DNA from: Amia ocellicauda
Lineage: Eukaryota; Chordata; Actinopteri; Amiiformes; Amiidae
Assembly: GCF_036373705.1 (NCBI RefSeq)
Contig: NC_089856.1
Location: forward strand, 28,554,298-28,618,297
Reading direction: 5' to 3'
DNA: 64,000 bases
Made by a program: the position numbers and the translations under genes. The stretch's first letter is position 1. The number at the start of each line of letters is the position of its first letter. Below are positions 1 to 13,000 of the stretch, piece by piece. Under the pieces are notes generated by a model. That model saw nothing but the letters and a program-made list of their open reading frames with translations. It did not search any database and was not told the origin of the DNA.

Positions 1-603
1 GGCTGTTTTTGGATCAAGTTCTTTGAATGGAATATTTGAATATGCTGTTTAGACTGTCTGAAGTGAGAATATACTGAAGAAATGCCTTCCTTAAGCAATA
101 TTTTAGTTAAATTCTAACTTTTGGCAGTTTACTGTATGATCTGGATGATTCTGTTGTCTGCGTGGATGGTTTGCCCTGCTGACTAGGTTATTTAATCAAA
201 ATGGCCTTTAAGATACTTAAAGAATCAGACTGAAGTAAATTGGCATCATATAACCCGATATTTATTTCTGAAGCATTGTCAACTAAGTTGCGTGCAACAC
301 AAAACATTTTTCCTTTTGTGTTGACTCTTTTCAGGATCTAACGTTGCAGTGCATTTGTTATACATTCAGAACTAATTGATTTAAAAGAGCATTGAACGTG
401 ATATGAATTGAAAAAACATTTGAAGAAGTGGTTGAATTACAATACCTTGTATTGTGTAGGTTTGTGGGAGCCGGAGGCAAACCAGATTAAAACCTATTTG
501 GTTCAACAACTGCAGTGACTGAAAATCTGCAGCATGGCTGGGTTCTTGTAATGGCTTGTGTCTCTTCCTTACTGTGTGTGAACATGTTCCCTCTTTCTCA
601 CAG

Positions 604-3600
604 GGAAGGGGCGCTATGGGGAGGTCTGGAGAGGACAATGGCAGGGAGAGAACGTGGCGGTAAAAATCTTCTCCTCACGAGACGAAAAGTCGTGGTTCCG
701 AGAGACCGAGATCTACAACACGGTTCTGCTTCGGCACGAAAACATACTGGGTAGGGAAGGAGAAGGTGTCTGGCCTTGACCATAAATTCCACTGCACCCA
801 TTGATCAAGGAGTCTGTATTTAGAAGAGATGTATTCTACCAGTAAATTAACACAGAATTCTCTTGATGAATTAGTGCATTGCAGTGTTTTTGCAGTGCTG
901 CCTTTTTTTTTTTTTTTCAACAGAACTTTGAGACTTATCTACTTTAAGGAGAGATGGTACACACCAGCTGCTGTGAGACAGCAGTCTGCCCTGTTTATAA
1001 AATATATTAAAAAAAAAGAAACGGAGAATCATTTTATTTTTAGTGCAGGTGTCCAGACAGTCTATGGCATAGAGGGTGGATGGCTGGCAACCTGATCTGA
1101 AATTGAAAAATGTTCAGTACTTCTATAGCTTTTTTTTTTTTTTTTTGACAAAGGAATAATCATTTACATTTGCCTGGTAGTTCTGTTGCAGCAGCAGAGC
1201 TGGATTAGGTGGAAAGATCAAGGTTGTGTGGGGTTATTTCAATTGATCAGGCAACACAATTATTCATATGCATTTTGCAGAATTGCCTTTTCTACCCCTA
1301 AGAGTTTGGGAAATTTCCGGACAGCTGCCAAAACCAAAAAGATTATTTTGAAGAGAATGTTTATAAAATAGAAGACGTTGTTTCTCCTCTTCTGCCTTTG
1401 TACTTTGTAAAAGTTGTACTTTTGCACAAAGTGAATGGAAGAAATCTGGTTTACTGTCAACAGATAATAAAAAGGTCAGTCACTGCTGGCTGGGCCTATC
1501 TGCCCTCCTCAATCTGAACATCCAGTACCGCACAATGTCTGTCGTGAATTTTCTGCTAAACAGCCTTTCTTATAATGACAGATTCAGATGAGGTTCTTCT
1601 GTTTCCATTTAAATGGCACCACAGCACATTCTTTTTTTTGTGTGTGTGTGTGTATAATCAGGGCACAGTTTGATTTGCAAATGCATTTCAGTGCTGCTGA
1701 CCTTGATTAATCTTTCCTTCTGTTCATCACGCTGAGATTTTCACTATAGATCTGCTCAATGGTTTCTTACTGCATGATTGCTCACCAACCTACAGTAAAC
1801 AGGCAACAGGAAGACCAGATTAGAGTTTGCCAAAAAAACATTCAAAGAACCCTGTACAGTTCTGGAACAACATCATGTGGACAGATGAGACAAAGATCAA
1901 CTTGTACCAGAATGATGGGAAGTGACGAGTATGGAGAAGTGAAGGAACTGCTCATGATCCAAAGCATACCACCTCATCTGTGAAGCATGTTATGGCATGG
2001 GCATGTATGGCTGCCATGGGAACTGGTTCCCTTGTATTTAATGATGATGTGACTGCTGACCAAAGCAGCAGGATCAATTCTGAAGTGTTTAGGGCTATAT
2101 TATCTGCTCAGATTCAGCCAAATGCTTCAAAACTCATTGCATGGCACTTCACAGTGCAGATGGACAATGACCTGAAGCATACTGCGAAAGCAACCCAAGA
2201 CTTTTTTAAGGTGAAGAAGTGGGATGTTCTGCAATGGCCAAGTCAATCACCTGACCTGAATCCAGTTGAGCAGCATTTCACTTGCTGAAGGCAAAACTGA
2301 AGGCAAAACACCCGAAGAACAAGCAGGAACTAAAGACAGTTGCAGTACAGGCCTGGCAGAGCATCACCAGGGAAGAAACCCAGCATCTGGTGATGTCTAT
2401 GGGTTCCAGACTTCAGGCAGTCAATGACTGCAAAGGATTTGCAACCAAGTATTGAAACTCACAATTTAATTAATGATTGTTAGTTTGTCCAAATACGTTT
2501 GAGCCCCTACAATTGGGGAGACCACATATAAAAATGGGTGTAATTCCTACATCCCCAATTTGGATGTAACTACCCTCAAATTAAAGATGAAAGTCTATAC
2601 TCAAAGCACATCTTGATTGTTTCTTTTCAAATCCATTGTGGTGGCATACAGAGCCAAAATGATGACAATTGTGTCACTGTCCAAATATTTATGGACCTAA
2701 CTATATGTGCTTTCAGATTAAAATAAGGCATTTTGTAAAGCCCTCATCTTCTAATGGGTTCTAATTACTCTGGCACATTGGTTCCATTAAAACCTCACAA
2801 AGTGCACAACCCTTTGTTTCTTTAACTCCTCAACTACAAAAATAATTTAATAATAATTAGCCAATAATCAATTGTATTTATAACATGATTTTCTCATTGC
2901 CAATAGTGCTACAAGTCAAACAGTCAAAGATCAAACGGGCAACACAGCATTAGCAACTTGAGATTATTGAAAAAAAATGTGCAACTAAGAAAGATCCTTA
3001 AAAGCTTTTTAAAAAAGGTGAGTTTTAAGAAGTGTCTTAACTATGGATTGTAGTTTGCTACAGTTGGCTCTGTTACCTTTCGTCTTCAGTTTGCAATGGG
3101 GTGCTGGAGAAATAAGAGCTTTGACATTATTTTTTACAATAATGTAAATAAAAATCTTAACGCACACAAACTACTACTTAGTACAACCCGCCCCTTGGGT
3201 CTCAAGCTCGGTTCCTGGAGAACCGCAATGACATCTGGTTTTCTCTGCTGTTGGAGTTTTCAGTTACTTAGCAGTTTTTTAATCAGTTAGACTCAGTTAG
3301 TGATATTTTCAAATCTAAAAACAATCTGAAATTATTAATTATTGTTTTGATTCGAGATGCACTGCCTACACCATAATTTGCAGTCTGTAGAGAAGTATTA
3401 ACTTCAGTCTGGCTAATCAGACCAATTAAATAACTGGTAACTTGTTTGGAACAATAGCCAGGAAACACTGCAGCCCTCCAGGAGTCGGAGAGCCCTGATC
3501 TGTGCTTTTGACTGAGTTTTAATGTCCTCTTTTACCCGGCAGGCTTCATGGCCTCAGACATGACATCTCGGAACTCGAGCACACAGCTGTGGCTGATCAC

Positions 3601-5583
3601 GCACTACCACGAGAACGGCTCGCTCTACGACTACCTGCAGCGGGTTGCTGTGGAGACCGTGGATGGGCTGCTCATGGCCACCTCTGTGGTGAGCGGCCTG
3701 GTCCACCTGCACACCGAGATCTTCGGCACCGAGGGCAAGCCGGCCATCGCCCACCGCGACCTCAAGAGCAAGAACATCCTGGTGAAGAAGGACCTGCGCT
3801 GCTGCATCGCCGACCTTGGTGAGCCCCTGTTTCTTATTCCACATCCACTTACTCCACTCCATTCCACTCCACTCCACCCCCCAACACCCCCCCCCACCTC
3901 CCGAATGAAAATGGATTCACTTTCATTCTGGGAAACACTTTAGTTTAAGGTAAACAAATGCTAGTGTATAAATGCTTAATAAGGGTTTCTGTATGATAAC
4001 TGACCTTGTGTTAGTAGCATTCACTTAATTGTTAGCAGAGGGTACTTACGATCAGGTTTCCACACTCTTGTTAAAATGTATATCTCTTTTTTTTTTTTAT
4101 AACTCTTTGAAAATAAGTTCCTAAAGCCTGTGAAGGGATATGAAACCTGTGTCCAAACAGTAGTGTCACACTAAATTAATCCTTGACCAGACTGTGAATG
4201 ATGTAGCTGTACTACTGTGTCCTAATTTGGCTCACACTGGAGTCTGAGCAACAGACAGCAGTGCTTTACTTTCTTGAATTATTTTCTTATATCATGTCGG
4301 AGAGCCTTTGTATGTGTTGAGGTGGTACGTAAGGGGAACTGATTGTCCGATTTCCTCTTTTAAAAGGACTGGCAGTTACACACTCCCAAACTGACAATCA
4401 GCTAGACGTAGGCAATAATCCAAAGGTGGGCACCAAGAGGTACATGGCCCCGGAGGTTCTGGACGAGTCCATTCAGACTGACTGCTTCGATGCCTACAAG
4501 CGTGTTGACATCTGGGCCTTTGGGCTCGTGTTGTGGGAGATTGCCCGGAGGACCTACAGCAATGGTAAAACTCCAACATTGACCCTGCCCATGCCTGAAT
4601 GACTAGTGTGCTTCTGTTTACATGTTTAAATGAAAGGGAGAAAAAAGGGTGTGCATCTCTTCAGTGATAGTTCCTCAGGTTTGATATTTTGTAATGGACT
4701 GCAATAAGTTATTATTGTAACATAATTCATGTGTAGTGGTTCAAATTTATTGCAAGCAATCAAAAGTAGATGTCCTACTTTTTTACTTTTTATTTTATTC
4801 CTCTTGTCTCTGGATTGCTAAGTGCATTCTGCACACCAGGGATTCATGTTTTTGTGGCCCTACTCCCAATTCACAATAGCCATAACCCTGATGTTTTGTT
4901 ATGCTTTGTAAAATTAATTCACTCTGAAGTTATTCCTAAAACCCAACTACCCCTCCTCCCAACCTTAAGGCTCCCATTTGGGCAGGGGCTGTTTGTGAGG
5001 TGATCACTTTCACACATTCTCTCTCTTCTGACCAAGGCATTGTTGAGGAGTACAAACCTCCCTTCTATGACCTGGTGCCAAATGACCCCAGCTTCGATGA
5101 CATGCGCAAAGTGGTTTGTGTTGAGCAGCAAAGGCCCTTCATTCCCAATAGATGGTTCTCTGATCCAGTGAGTAAAAACATTTGTTTGTTTTGATAATTA
5201 GATGTACTGATGGTGTAGAATGCACAGAACACTCCTGGGTGTAAAACAAGTCGATTTTCAAGCAATACCAAATCAAATCCGCTCATGAATATTTTGATTG
5301 GCAGCTGAAAATATGTTTTAGACTGTTTCATGTTTTCTACAGTGACTTTGAGTGGCTAGCTAGTTTGATGGCTATAGTGTAACAAATAGGTTTCGATGAG
5401 GAAAGTTTACTAGTTGTAATCCTCTTGAATACTTCATTCTGTCCCCAGACCCTGTCAGCACTGGCGAAGCTAATGAAGGAGTGCTGGTATCAGAACCCCT
5501 CAGCCAGGCTCACAGCACTACGCATCAAAAAGACTCTGGACAAAATCCACAGCTCCCTGGAGAAGGGCAAAGCAGACTGCTGA
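604..5583 (+). CDS. acvr1l: Type I BMP/activin receptor Ser/Thr kinase, 3' five coding exons (partial)
   Basis: Transmembrane receptor kinase of the ALK1/ALK2 (ACVR1/ACVRL1) group. It phosphorylates SMAD1/5/8-type effectors after type II receptor activation. Exons inferred from GT-AG sites and phase: 604-750, 3543-3818, 4367-4564, 5037-5167 and 5449-5583. All junctions keep frame and the stop is TGA. Visible: the glycine loop GKGRYGEVW, lysine in VAVKIF, the L45-loop region [12 protein letters not shown] typical of ALK1/ALK2, catalytic loop [11 protein letters not shown] in place of DFG (split by an intron, as usual in this family), APEV, and the tail [12 protein letters not shown]. The C-terminus ends KADC, closer to ACVR1 (KTDC) than to ACVRL1. 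The extracellular, transmembrane and GS regions lie left of the window. The choice between acvr1l and acvr1 is inference; the receptor family is secure. Confidence 0.9.
1750..2704 (+). mobile_element. Tc1-like element, 5'-truncated, decayed transposase, in receptor intron
   Basis: The + strand encodes broken pieces of a Tc1 transposase. A first catalytic block WTDETKIN lies near 1872. The second block [11 protein letters not shown] and the block [10 protein letters not shown] are 34 residues apart (DD34E) at about 2155-2270. A frame break follows PVEQHF, and the C-terminal part ends at about 2454. The right end, about 2660-2704, reads as a Tc1 terminal repeat (tccaaatatttatggacc). No matching left repeat was found, so the 5' end is lost. 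It is an old copy inside the intron between the 604-750 and 3543-3818 exons. Confidence 0.8.
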
Positions 5584-8500
5584 AAGGGGGCGGGGGCACT
5601 CTGTGTGACAGGCTAGCATTCCCTCCAGGCAGGACGGAGTCTGGATCACAGCAATCCTAGGGCTGGGGCGGGGGTGGGGGGTATCTTCCACAACTGGCAC
5701 ACATCCCAAACACTAAGCGCTTTGAAGAAGAAAACGGAAAAAAATAAAAAAGGGCAGTTTTTTCATTCTTGTTATAGTCCAGTTCTGTTTTTTGGTTGTT
5801 TTGCTATGCATTTTGTTGGTCACAGGTACATCGCCTCAAGCTGGTCCCTAACAACATTGGTGCAAGTGCATTCCTCCACAGAGCAAGAAACCCTAGCCTA
5901 GGGAGGGCAGCTTTCAATGTTTGTGTAAAAGCACCTGCAGGCATTTAAACTCCCTAAGACCAATGGGATCTGACGCAGGAAAATCTTTTTAAACTTCTTT
6001 AACAACCCAAATCAGCACAAGAAACGTCCCAGTATGCTGATCTAGGTCTGTCTTTGAGCACTACTTTTTCCCCACTGAGGTAGAAGGGACTCCCAGATGG
6101 AGTTTATAGGTTTTTAAAGAAGAGGTGCCTGTGATATACTGAGTTTAGGGTACCACTCAGTACTAGAGCAGGTCTACACTGTTAAATAGTACAGTATACT
6201 TGATACAAAACCGCCTAAGCGTTCTTTGTACCAGAACAACCAACGCTGAACACATTGTGCTGTGAAACTTTATAAAAGCTTGCTTCACCAGAAGTGCCAT
6301 AGGTCTCAATCAACTTGTATATATTATTCCCATTGTCTCTTACGATATCTGCTGCAGATAAGTGTATCCACGCATTGGCATGTCTTCGTATTGTCTTGAC
6401 AGTGGCAATCAATGGAACATCCTAGCAATGCCAAATATCTCTTAGCCTTAACTTTGCTTGTCAATGACAAACTGCTAATCACTACAGCTGACTGCTAACT
6501 AGTGCGCTGCCAGACTTGATCCCTTCAATGTGTTTGGCTAGGCAGAAAGGGCTGAAAGGTCACAAGGGGGCCCAGTGCATCAATCTGCCAGGACACCCTT
6601 GCTTTAAAACTTGCTAAACAAAATTGAATCCACTTGATGTTATCTTGGAAAGCCCTTCCCAAGCCATACAAAAATGTGGCTTTCAATAACTTTACTACAG
6701 GGGAAAGTGTCAGCGTTTCATATCCTGAATGTATAAACTGAGAAATTGAGTCCTTTATTCCTGAAGATGATATCATATCCTTAATTTTAATTTCTATATT
6801 TTTCTTTGTGCTTTTGTATAGGTGGAATCAGTTTGTCCGTCAGTCCCAGTAAGTCTGTCAGTCAGACAAATTTACTGTACAGCTGCAGTATCAATAGCAT
6901 GGAGTGACCTGTCAAAGTGGCCATTTTTTAAGCAATGCTTTATTTTCTTTTGTTTTCTCTCTCTTGTATGTGTTAATGCCATCGTAAAGTCAAAGATAGA
7001 GGAGTGGGGAAGGCATGTGTTTATATGCAGTGCCATTAATTCTCCTGGTGTCAAAGATTCAGGAAGAGGAGGAGTGGTCAAGTTTGAGTTTATTATTTGA
7101 TAGGAAAATGCATGATGTCTGATAGAAAGACACTTTGTGGAAGTTCAAGTCCTTCAATGGGTTGAGTTTCTGAAGAATACTAGGCCATATTTTAAAGATC
7201 ATGAAATCTGACAAATACTGTCATATGAAGTGTTGTAAAACAAAAGAAAGCAGTAACATTTCAGTTACTGTAATATATTTAAGAATACCTTTTAATGGAA
7301 TCCATGTCTCAATTGTGTCCAGGCTTTAAAATCCTTCTTTAACCTGTCTCCTCCCCTTCATCAATATTGATTGAAGTGGATTTAACAGGTTACATAAATA
7401 AGGGATCATAGCTTTCACCTGGATTTACCTCGTAAGTCTATTTCATGGAAAGTGCTGGTGTTCCTAATGTTTTGTGTACAGTGTATGTAAGAATTAATTT
7501 AAAGGCTAACTAAAGTAAACTTTTTTCTTTGTATTAATAAAGGTTAGAGTCATGGAGCCTGTACATGGAAATCAACATCCTATATTCTACAGATGTGTAC
7601 TGTATGGTGTGTGAGGGTAACAAAAGTTCACACCCTGGCAACAACAATGAAATGCAGCAATTTTTGACACCATACTGGAAAAAGATTGAATTTAAAAAAT
7701 AACTTTTTAAATTTAGTTTTTAATAATTCTGTTTTACCAGTGCATGAATGGGCATTTTGTTCTTTCCTGGTGTGACATCATGAAACATTCTATACAGGTG
7801 CACTGAATTCCACAGAACCTTCACAGAAACCAGGAAATAACTCGTTTTGTTTGCAAAAGACAATAACCTTATACTGTAAATGACAAAATACATAGGAATG
7901 TAACCATTTTAACATTAGTTGGCCTTTAAATAATACTAACACTATAGAGGAAATAACACTTAAGATAAAAATTCTGTAATAAAGTGGTTAAGCAGGCAAC
8001 TATAAGGTAAACAAATCTGCTAACCAAGCAAGGGGTCGCTTGGATTTTGATTTATCTTACTATGACCTTCACAAAGTGTGGTAGAAGGTGCTGAACAATT
8101 AACCTTTCCAGGTCAGTGCTATATGACAATTCACTCTCACCAAACCTAAAAGAGGGTAAAAAAAGAAAATTATGCTTTCAACTGTGCTCTTTGTAGTGGG
8201 AAATGGAGTGCCACCAGAAGGAGAAAACTGAAGGACAAATGGTTTTCACTCACCCGACCCTGGTAAGGGGCCAGATTAAATAGAGACCCTTCCACTAATT
8301 TGTCCCAGAGGCTTCTTGGGTCCAACCCAGTAGAAAAGGACCATCAAGTGTATGGTTTGGAATTTGCAATAGGCAGGTGTGTGAATATTTTCAATTTGAT
8401 CTGGGATTAGTGTTTATTATTCTGGTTCCTTTGATACATTTTGAGGAGTGTACAAACTGTTAATCTTCTACAGAGAAGTATTTTACTCAAGTTTTGTTTT

Positions 8501-9157
8501 TCATTTTTTTTAATCTCTCAGATACCAAGTTACTTTAAGCAGCAGAGTGGACAATGCTAATGGTATTGGTGACAAAGACATTTTAAGAAATGTATCCTGG
8601 AGAAATCAGTTACTTCAAATCACAGATACATTTAATTATTGCTTCTTCTTTATTATAACATGATTTAGAAGAAGGAAAAAAAAAACATTGACACCCAGAA
8701 AAACAGAATGGGCTCATAGCCTATACATTTGAGCATGAGTGCAGAGTGCCTTTTCATGTTTGATTTTAACACAGGGTAAGGAAGAGCTAACACTGGGTGA
8801 GCAAAAATGGTCTGACTGAATCAAGGAGAACCTGAAAAACCCAATGCACCATCATCAGCTGAAATGGTGTGTTGATGTAGAGCACAGATGTATGGTTAAA
8901 GGTTCTTTGTGTCAGAGACTAATGTGCCACCTGCACTGGTTCATTTTTTGTATTTTATCCCTTCGTCCTCCGATTTCGAATACCATTTTCAAAACGTTAG
9001 TTTTTGTTTATTGGTTTTGCCTTTGTGTTCACTTGACTGAAATAGTGTTTCTATAGCAGTTCATGAAGGAAATAATTGTCCTTGCTTAAGAGGTCTGTTT
9101 CTTTGAATAAACGTTTTGTTTTAAGTTGCTTTATCTGATTTTTCTACATGCAATAAA
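5584..9157 (+). other. Probable 3' UTR and downstream flank of the receptor gene
   Basis: No coding exon of any known family is visible on either strand here; the short open frames have no recognisable similarity. A G-rich stretch lies at 5584-5680. Canonical AATAAA signals occur at 9106-9111 and 9152-9157 and would end a UTR of about 3.5 kb; earlier weaker signals exist. The extent of the transcript is inference and RNA data would settle it. Confidence 0.4.
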
Positions 9158-10069
9158 GACACCTGTTCACAGCACTGTAATCTCAACCCCAGTGTCCTTT
9201 TCCCTTTTTTTCTCTCTGCTGAGTGGATATCAAAGCTAAAACTAGGGAAAGACATCCAATTGGGAAGCACTGACTCAATTGATTTTCAATAATATATACC
9301 TGAAATGCATCAGACAGCTTAATTATAGTTAAAATCTGGAGAGCAGAAAGACACTTGCTATTCTAAAAAAAACCTCTTCTGTTGCCATTTTTATTTTACC
9401 ATTGAGAACAGAATGTAAAACAAATCCCAAACTACATGATGCACATCAGGAAATATACTGTTTATTCCTGATAATAATAAGGTGAGGGCTACACTCAGTA
9501 ATCCTCTTTAGTGTATATTTATTTCAAACCCAGTATATTAAAGCCTTTTCATGTAGTGCATCTTGAAACAGAATAGGCACAGTGCTAGCCTGCTATTTAA
9601 ACATCCAGTATCAAGACCCTAAAGCCTATACCGGAGCTGCCCACTACTGCTGCTGCTACTAGCACTCCATTGCTTAAGTCATTCATTGTTCATACTGAGG
9701 TGTAAAGAAATAAAAATATGTAAATAAGTCCTGCAGGATCCAATCCCCTGAAGTTTGCGTTATCTCTGCGCCTTCTCTCTGAAAAAGAACTGTTCCTTGG
9801 AGCCTAAGGCTTGGCGGGGAAGCAATAATATATGCGTTTGGTGAATCGACCCTCAGAATCTATCGGGGGTTTTGCCGAGATCATTCCAATAATTTATTCC
9901 TCTTTAATTTCCCTTTACTTCACTGCTACTGACTACTCTGCCATCTCACTACTTGCAGGGATCCATACCAAACAGTCCTTATTGATTGTACTGACCACAC
10001 TAAGAGACTCTTGATTCGAGAGGCTGGTGAGTTGGCTAGACTCCGGACAGGGTTGTGGATTCCTGACCT
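9158..10069. other. Tail-to-tail spacer between the receptor gene and d2hgdh
   Basis: No gene is seen. On the - strand an AATAAA signal lies at 9893-9898 (read as tttatt on the + strand), about 172 bases past the d2hgdh stop. It is the best candidate for the d2hgdh polyadenylation site. The rest is unremarkable AT-rich sequence. Confidence 0.45.
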
Positions 10070-13000
10070 CTAGGGTACATGTGAGGGTATAGCATCTGGC
10101 AGAGTTTTGTAAGGGTTGAGGATTCCTTTTGGGTCCAGCATAGCTTTAATGTTCCTCATGACCGCCACAGCCTCAGGCGGCTTGCTGTAGTGAATGTAGT
10201 TCCTTTTCTTCAGACCGAGTCCATGCTCAGCACTAATACTCCCATGATGCTTTGCAGTCCACTCATAGACATAGGGTTCAATAGCAGACAGCAGAGCTGG
10301 GTCGTAAGTGGGAGAGACGATATTCAAGTGCAGGTTACCATCACCTAAAAAACAAAAAAAACACAGTTATGAATGTTGACTCTAAAGCTCCAGTAACTGA
10401 AACATAATAACCACATGGCTTATTTCAGCTTGCCACATTTTAACATTAATATTGAAGAAAGGCAGAAATTACAGTAACAAGCGTTGCATTAAAACCATTT
10501 TTGGGGGGTTTAAGGCGATTCTGATTTGTTACCTGTGCTGTTCGTTTGACCAGGAACAGATGTTAACATATGTTGTTATTATTCTTTTTTTAAACAAAGA
10601 TTTAAAACATTTATATCTCCAATTCATCACTGCAGTGGCCCAGCTAAAATGAAACCGCTAAAGGTTCTCTGTGTAACTCAGTATATCCAGATCAATAATG
10701 TAAATCAAGTCTGGTCCTTCTGCCCCATCTGTTTGACACAGTGAGCAACAGTGGCAAAGTGGATATTGAGTCTACTTTGTTATTGTATTCGATCTGATTT
10801 GTTTCCCCTGTCATTCTGCAGGACAATACTGTTATTTATTTTCAAATATCCAAAGGACCTAATAAAAATGACTCTAAGAAGCACTATCACCCCCTGGGGG
10901 AACATTAGTAATTTCTGGAACAATACAAGTTTTTGCAATATTGCTATCCATAGGTTGTTTGCAGCATTGAACAAAACTAGCTTCCAGCATTACTATGGCC
11001 CCAGTCATCACAGTACAACGGACTCCTTACCCACGTGTCCATAGCCAACCACACTTTTTGCCCTGATGCCCAGGTGTCCCCTCATGTCCTCCACTAGCTG
11101 ATAGATCTTCTCCACAGGCAGTGAGATGTCGTACTTGTAAGTGTAGCCGTCATGTCTCAGGGCTTCTGTTATCCGCTCCCTCAGAGCCCAGAGTACCTGC
11201 ACAGTCAAACAAGGAGCACAACATATTTGTCAGTCCTGGCTGTACCATTTTTCTAATTTTTTGTGCCTCATTTTAGACTGTAAATGTACAGAATAATTAC
11301 AGCAATTTCCAAGTATCAAAAAGATAAAGTTTCTGAATTTACTTGGAAGGTTCAATTCTATGTCAATTCTTTCACTTTCAATGAAAGACAAGGATTATTT
11401 AAAATGTACTTTATAAAAGTGCAGTGATCTCAATAGTGAAACAAGCAAGCAAGTTTGTCTTTTTGTTTTTAGTTTTTTGGGAATCAGATTCTAAAATCAC
11501 ATGGATTACAGCACAGTGTGACATTTGACTAATCACCTGATATTTAATATTTATGTGGTTGATCAATATAGGGCAATATAATCCAGAATTAGCAAGACTG
11601 AGTAATACAGATTCTGGAATATGTAAGAGGGGCATGGCATGATTTTAATGCCCCTGTAAATGTGTCTCACCTTTATCTTGCTTTCCTCCGTGGCCACAGT
11701 GCCATCAGTCACCAGAGATGAGCTCATTACCTCCTCAAGAAAGTTATGGAGTTTCTCCTCATCATGTACTGCATTAGAGCCCGCTGTTTCTATGAGGATG
11801 TAGAATGGGCTCTCTGTGGGACAAGACAGTCCCACTTTAGGATGAACAAGAAACGGGTTTCTCTGGGGGGGAAGGGGGGGCCTAGAAACCAATCCATATA
11901 ATCCCCAACTGCTGGGCAGTGCTTGGAAACCAGCAGGAGATGTGGCTTATGTTGACCTCTGTCCTGCTCTTACCTTTGATGGGATTGGCCAGTCTCAGGT
12001 GGTCCTCCACCAGTCTCATGCAGGCGCTGTCCAAGAACTCAAATGCAGACAGGACCTCTCCCAGCATGCTCCTACAGTGCTGGAAGGTATCCAGCAGCTG
12101 CTGGAAACTGGAGCAACCTGAAAACAAGAGGAGAATACACTGTCACAGGAGCATAGGAATTCTGTTTATTTGTTTCTTAATTTAAATTTGAAATCCAGTT
12201 ATATTTCTCCTCTCTTTTTTTTAATATATATATTTTTTCAGGAAAAAATCAAAGCATGCATCCTTCAAAATGCCTGTGGAGAATAAAAAGCACTTACACC
12301 CAGAAAGCCCCACAGCCCAGCTATTACATAAATGTGAGGACTTGATGCAGCTGAAACTGAAGAAACCACAAGTAGGCACTGTGTAGTGTGGAAAAATAAG
12401 GATCCTTCTACAGGTTGGAAGTCACACTGGTAGTTAATCGAAGCACCATACCCAAAAAGGCCACATTGACTGATCTTGGCTTGCGTGGGCACATGATGGA
12501 GATGGCAGTGATGACCCCCAGGGTGCCCTCTGACCCAATGAGCAGCTGCTTGAGGTCATAGCCAGTGTTGTCCTTTCTCAGGGCAGCCAGGCAGTTCAGC
12601 ACCTTGCCTTCAGCGAGCACCTGAAGACAGAGCCAAAAACAGCCTGTGTTAAATTGATCAAAGGCCTAGTGCACACATCCTTAAAACTGACGGCTTTTAA
12701 ATTTTGAGCCTCTCAGGAGATCCAAGTGTTTGTGTTTAACATAAAGTCACTGCTGTGACAACAGTCATGCTTTCCTTTCCTGTGTTGCCTGTCAATAGGT
12801 CTGTCCCACCAAGGAATCAAAATATTCTACTGCAGGAAATGGGTACAGTCTGTCTGTATTACTCCAAAACGTCCAAGAGGAAAGATTACACTGTTACAGT
12901 TACACTGTAAAGTCTAATATGCTGGAATTGAAGGTTGATTGCATGATTGGATTATTAGTGTAGGGGAAATAAACAAGCTCTGATGGGTTGAATGGTCTGT

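Noticed and set aside
11882..12185. Open frames on both strands over d2hgdh exon 6
   Set aside because: The + strand frame is antisense; only the - strand matches the D2HGDH family with correct splice phases.
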